Of a stretch of 64,000 nt of DNA, positions 36,521 through 46,770 are shown in pieces. The stretch comes from Trematomus loennbergii (Eukaryota > Chordata > Actinopteri > Perciformes > Nototheniidae). The notes beneath the pieces are model-generated. The model saw nothing but the letters and a program-made list of their open reading frames with translations. It ran no database searches and had not been told where the DNA came from. Position numbers and translations under genes: made by a program. Position 1 is the stretch's first letter. Each line of letters opens with the position of its first letter. Location: positions 1,043,091 through 1,107,090 of the forward strand of contig JAAOOA010000148.1 of NCBI GenBank assembly GCA_012861695.1. The letters are read 5' to 3'.

Positions 36521-37530
36521 AATTTATTTAATCGTTTATTTGGCAGGGACAATGCACAGTGATGAACACTTAAAACATAAAAAATGTGTCAAGCGTAACA
36601 GTTTCAGATGTAGCTTTGAGCTCATTTCCATCCGCAGTCCTCACATAAAACATTTAAGAAAATTACATTTTACAAACATAGCAAAAACAAAATACATGAT
36701 ATGCAAAAAGTGCAAAAGAGCAAGAGCAGCACACAAGCATTTACCACATGGCAGTACAATATAGCAGCTACGACATACCAAGTGCAAGAGGAGATACTCC
36801 TGTGTTAAAGTGCATTTAGCGGTGATTGCACCAAAAGTGGTCCGTCTGTGTGGACCTCACAGTCTCCTCTGGTTTCTGACCTAGTGCAGCGTCCAGTGTG
36901 TTTTTTATGATGAATTCCCCTAAGGGGGGGGGGGGGGGCAGTCCATGTAAACATTATAAATAAAACACATACTTTTAAAAGACTTAAAAATTGTCAAAGC
37001 TCAAGAAATGGTGTTTATCAAGGATGGTACGGTGGTGGTATGAATTAGACTTTCTGTCAAACACCTTGATAGCTCTCTTGAACAGCTGTTCTATGGGTTT
37101 CAGTTTGTGGCACAAGCAAACGACCAGTTTGTAAAACAGTATTCAATGTGGGATAGAATCATGCAGTGGAGGTATGACTTTGCAGCACTGACAGTTAAGA
37201 AAGGTCTGATTTGTTTAACATTTTGCAAGTTGAATTAATGGTATTTTATCTTTCTTAATATGTTTCTTAAAAGTCAAGTTTGAGTCCAATATGACTCCAA
37301 GATACTTGAACTGGGGGACTAGTTCTAATTATGCTCCGTTTAAAAACACATTGGATCCTTCGATTTGACTGGTCGTTTACTGAACATCATGCATACTGTT
37401 TTTTTTACGTTTAACTGTAAGCAAATGTTGTTCAGCCAGTGTTGAACCTTGTCCAAAGCTTTTGAGAGACAACATGAGATAATTTCAGTGTTCTTCCCGT
37501 GTACAAAGATGACCGCATCATGCATACACA
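36521..37530 (-). mobile_element. LINE fragment: reverse transcriptase palm to 3' end
   Basis: On the minus strand the sequence encodes, with breaks, the late palm and thumb region of a non-LTR reverse transcriptase. A decayed YADD (CMHDAVIFV) near 37520 is followed by LNVKKTVCMMF, then FKYLGVILDSNLTFKKHI (about 37300-37250), and further on IKVFDRKSNSYHH (about 37060). The 3' end contains the reverse of the TTTATTTGGCAGGGACAATG motif. It is 5'-truncated where the hAT element begins. Numerous stops and frameshifts make it non-functional. Confidence 0.82.
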
Positions 37531-38305
37531 CAGCGATGGCAAAAGTACACACATCCTTCACTCAAGTACATACTTGTGTTCAAGATACTCTGGTAAAAGT
37601 GGAAGTACTGACAAACTTCTTTACTCAAGTAAAAGTAAAGAGGGCTTTGAAATGTACTTCAGTAAAAAGTACCCATAACTAGCAGCTGTTTTAAAGAGTA
37701 CCTGACCTCCTTTATATTAATAGAACAATAATGTCATTGTTAGCTAATGAATGTTTCCATGCTGAACAACGCAACATGACAACGTTTTCATTGGTCCCTC
37801 TTCTTAGAGAAGACCAGGAAATGATGGATACACGGATCGTGTTCAAATCAATAGGCACGCAATGACTCTAAATAATAATGATCACGCCACCAGACACACA
37901 TTCAAACTAAAGGAACCAGCCTGTTGGGAAATGTAAGAAGTAGAAAGTACAGGTATTGGGTTCAACATGTAAGAAGTAGAAAGTACAGGTATTTGGGTTC
38001 AACATGTAAGAAGTAGAAAGTACAGGTATTGTGTTCAACATGTAAGAAGTAGAAAGTACAGGTATTTGTGTTCAAAATGTAAGAAGTAGAAAGTACAGGT
38101 ATTTGTGTTCAACATGTAAGAAGTAGAAAGTACAGGTATTTGGGTTCAACATGTAAGAAGTAGAAAGTACAGGTATTTGTGTTCAACATGTAAGAAGTCA
38201 AAAAAAAGTCGTCAGAAAAATAAGTAGTGGAGTAAAGTACTGATACCAGAAAATGTACTTAAGTACAGTAACAAAGTATTCGTACTCCAATACTTCCCAC
38301 CTCTG
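37531..38305. mobile_element. hAT-like non-autonomous element, copy 2
   Basis: It begins CAGCGATGGCAAAAGTA and ends AATACTTCCCACCTCTG, hAT-style inverted termini (CAGNGNTGG). It shares both arms with the element at 472-1862, but its 37-bp array (about 37930-38200) has only about seven units. I could not establish a target duplication. Confidence 0.8.
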
Positions 38306-38450
38306 ATTACATGCATACAGTGTCGAGGTTTTGATGAAGATTGAACCCAACACACTTTTCCTACAACCACTGTTCAATTTAATCAAGAAAGCACACCTTT
38401 ATGTGTCATCTGTTTCCTTTTTATCCGTCAATCATGGCCGTAATGCCGTA
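38306..38450. repeat. remainder of the second 165-bp unit
   Basis: CATGCATACAGTGTCGAGG to GGCCGTAATGCC matches 36363-36502 at roughly 93% by eye. It completes the unit interrupted at 36520. Confidence 0.78.
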
Positions 38451-39296
38451 AATGTCCCGCTGCCGGACAAATAAACATTCTGATTCAGATCCTGCAAAAG
38501 CACGAGGCAAAGCTTCTGTGTTGCAAGGCTTTAAAGCTCAAATAATTGATTTGTAGCCATTATGGGGCAGAATAAATAGAGACGGCTCCTGAATGGCTGA
38601 CATATAAGACAAAACGTCAGCTTTATATCCAGCCAGCAAGGAGCAACTTTGGCAAGAAAAGTTGGCAGAAAGTTCTCTAGGAGCTTTGAGGCTACAGACA
38701 GATCATAAGGTATAATTGCTATCGAGTCATAAATGCCTAATGAGGGAAACAAATAGGCAAACAGCAGCAACATGCATATTCAATACATTAACCACACAGC
38801 ATTGTATTCTAAATGTCATCTGGCAAATGTTCAATGCAGCGGTGGGCGACTGGCAACGAGAGTGAGCGCTTCACCACAGAAACAAAACTATTGATTGGAT
38901 GTTTTGTATACTTCATGCTTTGCCTTCAAGGTTTAGAAAGAAGAAAATAAAAGTGTTAATATAAACTCAAAAAATCCTTTGTGTTGATCGACTTGCACAA
39001 TTTCAATTAAAACAGGACCACTTTCATCTGGAGGTTGTTCTTTCTCTTCCTCAATGGGTTCCACTCTGATAGAACATTTGCATCGTAGCACTTTTTAAAT
39101 ATTCTGTCTGGAGAGATAACACTCTCATGTTAATAAGACACGTGCACTGAATCATTAGTTAAATGGCTTCAGGCAACACAAACTGTCAATGAAGGGTCAA
39201 ATGTGGCGTGTTGGCTGGGAATTGAGAATCAATGCCGTTCACATTCAGCGGCAATGTCTGAACACCAAAACACCTCTGCATATTTATGTGTATAGT
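38451..39296. other. unassigned sequence, candidate conserved non-coding DNA
   Basis: 38510-38770 is not repetitive within the window and contains TAATTGATTTGTAGCC and TAAATGCCTAATGAGG. No exon is recognised. Confidence 0.25.
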
Positions 39297-39389
39297 TTGT
39301 GTGTGTGTGTGTGTATGTGTGTGTGGTGTGTGTGTGTGTGGTGTGTGTGTGTGTGTGTGTGGTGTGTGTGTGTGTGTTGTGTGTGTGTA
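39297..39389. repeat. (TG)n microsatellite
   Basis: About 93 bp of TG with GTGGTG breaks at several positions. Confidence 0.95.
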
Positions 39390-39717
39390 TTGCATACCTT
39401 GTTAGATGTAAAAGGATTTCTTTCTCAGTAAAGTGAGTCCAACCCCTTGATGCTGAATATAGAGAGAATAAAAGAATGATGTTGATTGAGTCCCAACTAA
39501 AAGCCTGTGTACCTTGAAATTCTATCATGTACGTTTCTCATATCCGAGTCCAGATGCATTTTAGATGCACTTCATCACACCACACACCACCTGTGTCTCG
39601 CTCAGCCAGATAACACAAATGTACTGCATCTGTGTAGCATTTCATATTCATGGCCAATCCTGGCAGAAATAAAGCAGAAGGAAGAAAACTTGATAAAAAA
39701 AACACAGTTAACAAGCT

Positions 39718-39985
39718 GTTCACTCGCGCTTCTATTAGCTAGCGCTCCAACACATTGTACGTGATAGGCTAAGGGGCGGGACATCTCTAAGCTGGTTGCC
39801 CAATCACAACAGAGCCGGCCAGATAACCAATCAGAGCAGACTGGGCTCTGGTTTCAGACTGAGGGTGAAAAGAGGTGCTGCAGCACAGGCAGTATGAGAA
39901 AAATAAAGAGCTTTTGAACATTAAAGCATGGAGACACGTCACAGTAGAGGCACTACATACAAATATGAATCAACAGGGTTAATTG
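39718..39985 (+). mobile_element. family B left-arm relic (copy B4) without array
   Basis: GATAGGCTAAGGGGCGGGAC, CAATCACAACAGAGCC, GACTGGGCTCTGGTTTCAGA and GAACATTAAAGCATGGAGAC match the B1 left arm. Only a partial GAGGCACTACATACA follows, so there is one incomplete unit at most. Confidence 0.75.
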
Positions 39986-40162
39986 TGTGTTCTCTTTCCT
40001 GCTTAAATAAATATTCCTCTTCTAAAAGTGTCATGACCGGGTCCAAGAACGACGGCAATAAAGGGAAAGATGCCACAAAAACTAATTTGATATACTGCAC
40101 TGCAAACAAAGCACATGTAGAAAGTCTTTCTAAGAGGACTAAGGTAAAAAACTATTTTACTT

Positions 40163-40330
40163 TACATTACATTTAGCTGATGCTTTTGTCCAAAGCCAGC
40201 TGAAATAAGTGCAATAAACCGTGAAGATTCAAACTCAGAACTGCAAGAAAGCTTGAAGTACATGCACCTTAAATAAGCCAAACCATTGTAAGTGCTGGTG
40301 CATTAGTTTCAAATTAGCTAGAGCCCTTTA
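40163..40330 (-). repeat. SINE/L2-like 3' fragment
   Basis: TTACATTTAGCTGATGCTTT then TGTCCAAAGC is the reverse complement of the teleost SINE/L2 tail motif also seen in sense near 9110. It is truncated. Confidence 0.6.
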
Positions 40331-40344
40331 AGTGCAACCCTTTG

Positions 40345-40349
<5 letters not shown>

Positions 40350-40392
<43 letters not shown>

Positions 40393-40492
40393 ACAGAGAG
40401 TCTGCAGCGGCTCCCCCAAACCCCCGACCCGTCCTGTAGCACGGAGCATGTTTCCTAACCCGTGTTAAGTGTGGTGTGTGTGTGTGTGTGTG

Positions 40493-40590
<98 letters not shown>
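40350..40590. repeat. two (TG)n microsatellites
   Basis: 40350-40390 and 40472-40590, separated by about 80 bp of unique sequence (CTGCAGCGGCTCCCCCAAAC and following). Confidence 0.95.
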
Positions 40591-42109
40591 ATAAAGCTGA
40601 GTTATGATCGGTCATAATGAAATAGTTCACAGTGAGATTTACTCACATACTTTTGAGCATACTCGCGCAGCCCTACAAATGAACTGAGATTTCCACACTA
40701 ATGATCTTTAGCAAGTGTGCAGAGCAATGTTGATTTAAAATAGCAATTTGAAGGTTGGATATTTGTAAAAACATGTGTGTGTATATATTAATCATTTAAG
40801 ATGTAAATGAACTTAGTAGTACTTTCTATTTGTATTGTGTCATTTGGCTTCAATGTGTGCATTTGATTCAGATAATGGAGCAGAACTTTAGGGCCTCATA
40901 GTATAGCCCTTAAGGTCAAATAATGAGATCCCCCCCCCTCACACCTCCAAACAGAGCCCCCCCCCCACATATCAAATTCCAATTTAACCCCTAACCCCAT
41001 ATAACATAGACCCGCATACTCAAATGTGTGCAGAGTAGTTTCTGAGCATATAACATACATCTCTCCATGGGGCAATCATCTGACTTTAATCATGTAGAAA
41101 GATATCTATGTTTATCTCAGCTTACATAACAATTACTTCAATAAAAGAGAGAGAGAAAATGAATAAGAATAATACATTATAATCATAATGTCCTGAAGTG
41201 TGGCCTCGTTACAAGAGAAGCATCTGATAGGAGGGAAAGGATTCATCATTTCATCGACTTTGTGGACGTTACTTTAGAATATGAGTTAGTCATTTGAAAA
41301 GCTCTGTTGTAAATAATAATATTATAATGATCACAAAACAGCAAGAAGGGTCTTCCAGGTTTGATTGGTTATTTGTAATCTTTATTATACAGACACTTGA
41401 TAACTGATAGATATATATACCAAGGTATGAGAACACATGATATAACACTGACACCATGACAGGTACAGGAGTTATGAAATGCATCAAACATAAATCACAT
41501 TCTTTCACATCGAATTCAAAGAAAATCACAATTATTTGATTTGAAATAAAACATCAGAATAAAAACACAGGATTAAAAATAAGGGGATTAAAATCATTGA
41601 ATGTGAAAGCGATGTTTAAAAGGTTGATAAGTGAACATTTAACAATATCTATGAAAACAACACGGAGCAGAGCGGAGCAGGGATCCTAACATCACAAGTC
41701 TTTACAAGAAGAGCAAAACACACATATATTTACAATATACAAGAATATATTCATACAAAACTAAATATATGTTTATATTAATAACAATATCTTTATTTAC
41801 TTTCAACATTTAAAACCGTTTTTCTCAGTATTATGGGATATTATATATTTTGGGTGTTTATATATTTTATTTACTTTCTGAAGTTTCACCTTTTCTATTT
41901 TTTAAATTGTTAATGAATTTATCAATAATATAATAATGATGTTACATGTTGCCGTTGGTCTCTGTAATCTCTCTCTCTCTGTCTCTCTTGTGATCAGACT
42001 CAGATGTTGTGTTTGCATGAATTTCTAACATCCAGTGTTTAAATCCTGTTTCTGAGCCGCTGTATGAAAGAGGACGAGGACAGAGGGAAGTGAAATGAAC
42101 AGATGCATA
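40591..42109. other. unassigned sequence, possibly including the old 3' UTR of the Ig-receptor relic
   Basis: Mostly A/T-rich. On the minus strand an AATAAA hexamer lies at about 41385-41390, about 720 bp downstream of the pseudogene's terminal codon. No poly(A) tract follows it. The C tracts at 40930-40970 are simple repeats. Confidence 0.3.
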
Positions 42110-43457
42110 TTAAGTGTCCCGTGTTCTGGTCCTCAGGGTCACAGTGACTACAGCAACACAGAGCATCAGCAGCAGAACACTGAGCGCTGAGCATCTCACT
42201 GCGTAGAAGGTGGAGTGAACCCCAAAGGGGTCTCTGCGCAGGAGGGTTTGGTTGAAACATACACTGACATTCTGTCACAACTGCACACCAATACTCTCCT
42301 GTGTCTTCCAGAGAGACATCAGAAATCACCAATCTCCCATCACTGTCCTGCGCACATTGCTGATCTGATTATAATAAACTAAAGGTTCTTCCTTTGGTTC
42401 GGTTCGACTTAAAGAACCAAAGTGACCTGACCCTTTTCCCAATCTTTGCATCTGAGAGTGACTTCTTCTCCCTGAGAAGAGCTCTACAGCAGGGGGGGGG
42501 AATTTGGGGCACACCACAGCAATATTTTTCACAGTATTTAAGGTTTTACAAGAGTACAGACCTGAGTGATTTAACGTTACCGATGTTAACACCAGAGAGT
42601 AGTTCTGGTCCATTACACCCACAGACTGGTTATGTTGTCTTGGTGTGTTGTAAGTAGTCTCCCAATTGGAGGCTTTTCATTGAAACCAGAGTCAGGGCAC
42701 TGCAGCACAGCCGTGTCTTCCACTGAGTGATAGATCCTCTGTACAGCTCATACTCTACAGTACCTAACACACTGCTGTTGGTTCATCTCAGACAGTGTAT
42801 TCTCCGAGGTCAGCTGTTGAGATGTTGGATATACGTAGAGCTGATGTGTTCTTCACCACTTGGTATCTTCCTCTATCATTGTCCATCACTGATGCCGTAT
42901 CGTCCCCAAAAACTCTGGTCCATATTTTCTGTTCATATCGATAATCCCGTTTGAGCCACTGGACATCCAGGTGGTCAGCTGCTCCACGACAAGGCAGGTC
43001 TTTTGTTTCTTCATCTTCATGTATTCAGTTCCATCCATCTATGAACCACAAACAGTAACTGTGATGTTTCTCTCATGAGTCACTTTGCCCTCAGTCCAGC
43101 ACTCCTCTTGGTACAGGCCGGAGTCTGAATGGGTCAGGTGTTGATCTTGTAGGAAGAAGTATCGGCCACGCTGACGAGTCGTTGCTTCAGGTCTTCAGGT
43201 ACTGAGGAGTTCTGGGGCCAGAGGTCAGAGGTGTTCCACAGGACCAGCTTCTCCTCACCAACAGATCTGGAGATCAGGCAGGAGCCGGCCTCCTCTGGGA
43301 GCTCGAAGGTGAAAGAGTCTCTTTCCTTTCGGATGACGATGAGTTCTTCAGCGTGAATGTTGCTGATGAGAGCAAACAGCAGCACGGAGAGCTCTGAGAC
43401 TGCAGCCATTCTGCTCGGAGGTTTCCTCGTGAGTGTTGTGCAAACACTGACACCGCT
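42110..43457 (-). pseudogene. broken multi-Ig-domain transmembrane receptor (CD300/pIgR-like last domain)
   Basis: A contiguous minus-strand reading, with frame changes, gives a signal peptide (MAAVSELSVLLFALISNIHA, Met near 43408) and a first Ig domain (SCLISRSVG to LTHSDSGLYQEECW). A second Ig domain follows (DLPCRGAADHLDVQWLKRD to ALRISNISTADLGEY), then a third (TAVLQCPDSGF to LTSVTLNHSGLYSC) and a fourth (EEVTLRCKDW to LVISDVSLEDTGEYWCAV). A transmembrane helix (LSVLLLMLCVAVVTVTL) precedes a short basic tail ending at 42110. DxGxYWC in domain 4 is typical of CD300/pIgR-like V domains. In-frame stops lie at 43039-43041 and 42788-42790, another near 42380, and frameshifts near 43130, 43000, 42470, 42420 and 42250. 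No introns separate the domains. I therefore call it a pseudogene, possibly a retrocopy; exact orthology is unknown. Confidence 0.78.
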
Positions 43458-43785
43458 CACTTATAAGATCTGTATCAACCCTCAGCAACAGCGTCTCATT
43501 GGTGGACCGAAAACATGACATCTTTATCTCATCGTCAGTGGAAACTTTGAAGGGTTAGAGTTATCAAGTAATCTCTGGGTTTGGACTGACCTCAAAGCCA
43601 CGCTCTTCGTGTCTGGACTTCTGATCTGAACATGTTGATATCTTGAGTTTGCTGCACAGGAAGACATTGATCTGATGGTTAGAGTTGAGGGGGTCCAGAC
43701 ACCAGTTTGGGGGACTGGGGCTGTGATGGAGAGAGGTGTTCTACCAATGGAAGGGTAGGGGGTTTGATCCCAGCCCCTGCAGTCA
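43458..43785 (-). promoter_or_regulatory. upstream flank of the Ig-receptor relic, repeated three more times
   Basis: This flank (GCAAACACTGACACCGCTCA, CATTGGTGGACCGAAAACAT, GATCTGAACATGTTGATATC) recurs at about 48845-49130, 53325-53640 and 55545-55865. 43700-43785 is a SINE-like tRNA head with B-box-like GGGTTTGATCCC. On the minus strand it would be 5' of the start codon, so it is the putative old promoter or 5' UTR. No promoter motif is certain. Confidence 0.6.
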
Positions 43786-44109
43786 ATATATCAATGTTTA
43801 CTTCATTTCATTTCCATCTTTATTTCAAACAGATTAAAAAAACTAATAAAAAATAGCAAATGTGAAAAACAGAATAGCGTATTGTTAGAATACAGTATTT
43901 ATCAATATTCATAATCATATTTATATATTCAACAAAATGTTCATATTAATAATAATAATAAATCCTATGTGTCCGAAGGGAGCAGGAGGAAGCAGATGCT
44001 TATTGATCCCCCTTACTTACTGCTGATCAATGATTATCCTTTCAATCATTTCTGCAAGTTATTCCTACTTACATATTTACATTTATACATTTACAATCAT
44101 TTCTCCTCT
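43786..44109. other. unassigned A/T-rich sequence
   Basis: No gene or repeat is recognised apart from a short (AAT)n near 43945. Confidence 0.3.
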
Positions 44110-44560
44110 TCAATCTCCTTTCTTCATTCTCATACTTTTCCAAAGAAGTGTTTCTGTGCATCCTTCAAAGTGAATGATATGTGTGCTTTGTTTGAACTCC
44201 TGCTCCAAGCCGCTCCATGAAACCCCCCCCACAGATTGTTCTGCTCTTCTCAGAGTTCTTCTGACCTTGAGTTGTTTCAGATGTAGACCTCCTCTCAGAT
44301 GATACCCCCCCTCTCTGTCTATGAACAACGTCTGTAGTTTCCTAGCAAGTAGATGATGTCTTGCTCTGTACATGATGCAGTTTGAAATGTAACCAGATCA
44401 GTAAACTTCAGTGTGTGTGACTTCAAGAATAATGAATGAGTGTGTTCAAGATATCCAACATTATTGATTACTCTTAGAGCCCTTTTTTGTAATGTGCATA
44501 ACGGCTGCAGGTTGGTTTTGTGTCTCCCCAGATCTCCACACAGTAACTCAGACATGGCGA
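44110..44560 (-). mobile_element. LINE ORF2 C-terminal fragment
   Basis: The minus strand reads LCGDLGRHKTNLQPLCTLQK, RALRVINNVGYLEHTHSLFL and KSHTLKFTDLVTFQTA, then after a frame break MYRARHHLL and REGGYHLRGGL. This pattern is typical of the C-terminal part of a teleost non-LTR retrotransposon. Its upstream part continues at 45404-45592 after an 850-bp insertion. 44399-44555 recurs at 55935-56091. Confidence 0.82.
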
Positions 44561-44571
44561 TATGAGTGTAT

Positions 44572-45415
44572 CAGTGACGTGCGGTGAGGTTCATGGCTGA
44601 TGAGGCACTGACTTTTCAGAGTCAGATTTACAAATATTATATTTGACCTTAATCGAAATATTCGGTTATTTTCAAAAGCTTTTTTAGTCTGATGCTTCGA
44701 TTCATTTTAAACAGACCGTTCAACAAAAGGATACCCAAAATCTAAATATTGGATTGTTCTTTCTTAGTAAGATCCCATTTTTTTACAAATGTTGGTCTTA
44801 CCTTGACTTGAAGATGAAGTCCATGCTATCCTTCTGGACAACATCTCTATTACTTTTTTGTAAAAGTCCTCCTTATCTTCCTGTAGTTTCAAAAGTCTAG
44901 TTTGTTGTTTGCGTCTACCGTCTCTGTGTAGAATTACAGTAGCAAAGCAACAAGAACCTGTGGGCTAACGTGCGCCCCCTTCAGTGCGGCAGAGGTTATG
45001 GCTGCCTCTCCTGGTGCTTTTTCATTGCCGTTGTATGATGAGACAGCGGGCCTAAATATCATATATACGTGAAATAAGTTATTTAGAGACTATGGTTGGC
45101 GAGGATAAATGTAATAAAGGGATCTACAAACATTACATTGGTGACATACAGTGAGATGGGAACAGGCATGCGCTTAGGGCCCGCTTTCCAGCCAGTTTCT
45201 GTGGGGTGACGCATTCTGAGGTGAGGCAGAGCTCATCTGTGCCTCACCTTACCCACAGAACTGGCACGTGAACGCATCAGCAATGTGACAGAGCAGCAGC
45301 ATGAGCGAGGCAGAGGCAGCAGACCTGGCAGCTTCAATAGAGCGACAAGTTTAGGAGATTGTGTTTGGTTGGATGTGAGAGAGACGCGTCACGTGTTCAT
45401 GTATCATTGGTGCTC
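44572..45415. mobile_element. hAT-like insertion splitting the LINE
   Basis: The left end CAGTGACGTGCGGTGAGG is a hAT-style terminus. The segment separates two halves of one LINE open frame (45592-45404 and 44555-44110, minus). Internal GAGGTGAGGCAGAG and GTGCCTCACCTTACC form an inverted pair near 45220-45255. A clean right terminus and target duplication are not visible, so the right boundary is approximate. Confidence 0.6.
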
Positions 45416-45600
45416 CAGTTGACTGCCTGAACTAGCTCGCAGGCTTCGCCCCAGTTTAGCTTTGACATGATTGATATGAGGTTTCCAGCTGATGTTGTGC
45501 TCTGAAACCACACCAAGGAACTTGTTCACATATACTCTTTCTATGTTTATGCTGTCTAGTATTAACCTGAGGATTTGTTTGATGTTTTCCAAAGAGCATA
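45404..45600 (-). mobile_element. LINE reverse-transcriptase fragment (upstream half)
   Basis: The minus strand encodes NIERVYVNKFLGVVSEHNIS then WKPHINHVKAKLGRS, the conserved strand after the RT catalytic motif (KFLGV-type). It is co-linear with 44110-44560. Confidence 0.8.
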
Positions 45601-45952
45601 ATCTTTGTTTTGCTTATATTTAATGATCATGTGTTCTTATCAACCAATGTTTTACTTTCATCATGTCTGCTGTTATTACCTCCATTAGCTGTTTCAAATT
45701 GTCACCAGAACCAAAAATATTAGTATCATCTGCAAATAAAATACATGCCAATATATTTGATACTCTGCAAATATCAAATTGTGTTAAAAAAAAAAAACGT
45801 ATTTGTTCCTAACGTCAAAGAATGCCACCTTCACAACAACTGCTATAAAAATATGATATATTCTAATTTCTTTCCACTTTAAAAGAGTCAATCTTTTCAA
45901 ACTACTCCCGCCTGACATATACATATGAAATATGAATTACATTTTGGGGATT
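45601..45952 (-). other. probable continuation of LINE sequence, decayed
   Basis: The minus strand contains FADDTNIF-like codons near 45715-45740 (reverse of AAAATATTAGTATCATCTGC). This fits the catalytic loop of the same LINE, followed upstream by A/T-rich decay. Confidence 0.45.
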
Positions 45953-46460
45953 TTAACCCTTTAAATGCCAGTTTGTTGAAAAACTCCACAGTTTTTTTAT
46001 TGAAAAAACTAAAAACTAGAATAATATCCATAAAATACATTTAATGAATATTTGATTATTATTATTATTAGAGCCTGAAATGGGTCAAGGATTGGCAGCA
46101 ACAATGATTTTGATGCATCATTATTTTTTCTGCAGTGTCAGATTAAAGTTTAAAACTTTAGCCTATAATGATATATGATGATTTTCACTAGGCCGTCTCC
46201 TACCACTAGTAAAAGGTGATTCCCCACTAAATGCCTTTTACTCTCTTGTGTGCTAAAATGAATAATACAAGATCAGTTTGAACCAGAAACACATTTATTT
46301 GAACATTGAATGATGAACATTGTGTGTCTGGCTGTGAGAGTCCAGCTCAGGTCGAGCAGGGGCTGCAAGTGGACAGACGGTGGACCTTGCATGTGAAGTT
46401 CCCACATTTGCAGCAGGTGCTGCCAACTCTTCTTATTCTGGCCATGTCTCTCGGGCTTAA
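45953..46460 (-). mobile_element. piggyBac element remnant with transposase C-terminus
   Basis: The left end TTAACCCTTTAAATGCCAGT at 45953 is a classic piggyBac TTAA plus CCCTTT terminus. On the minus strand, 46455-46347 encodes CCKCGNFTCKVHR then LSTCSPC before a stop. This is the CxxCxxxxCxxH…CxxC zinc-binding tail found at the C-terminus of PGBD-type transposases. The rest of the transposase is missing, so the copy is truncated and inactive. Confidence 0.75.
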
Positions 46461-46770
46461 CAGATTAATTCAATTTCCAGATATTGAATCATTGAGAATA
46501 GATAATGGAAAACATTTTAAGAACTTTGATGTTCAAGATTTGTTAGAATCACGCTGTCACGATCTGTGTTGTGTTTTGTCTTGTCTAGATCTGTCTTTGG
46601 TTTCCTGTTTTATTTTGAAAAGTGTTCACCCCCCGTCTTGCCTGTTGCTTCCTGTCTGTGTGTTCCCTCCCTCCTGATTACCCGATTGTGTTCACTAATG
46701 GTGTTGCTGAAAAAGCGCTTAGAAATTAAATGTATTATTATTATTAAAACTGAGGAGAAGACACCGTAGT
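46461..46770 (+). repeat. unassigned segment ending in a LINE-like (ATT)n tail
   Basis: 46560-46690 is a pyrimidine-rich stretch (GTCACGATCTGTGTTGTG and following) resembling a common teleost dispersed repeat. 46707-46746 reads TGCTGAAAAAGCGCTTAGAA then ATT repeats, a typical L2-like tail. Confidence 0.45.

Noticed and set aside
36336..38446. Long direct repeats flanking the LINE/hAT block read as a roughly 135-bp target-site duplication
   Set aside because: The repeat start motif GCCTCTGAACTCT already occurs twice on the left side (36336 and 36501), so a pre-existing tandem duplication explains the flanks better than an unusually long target duplication.
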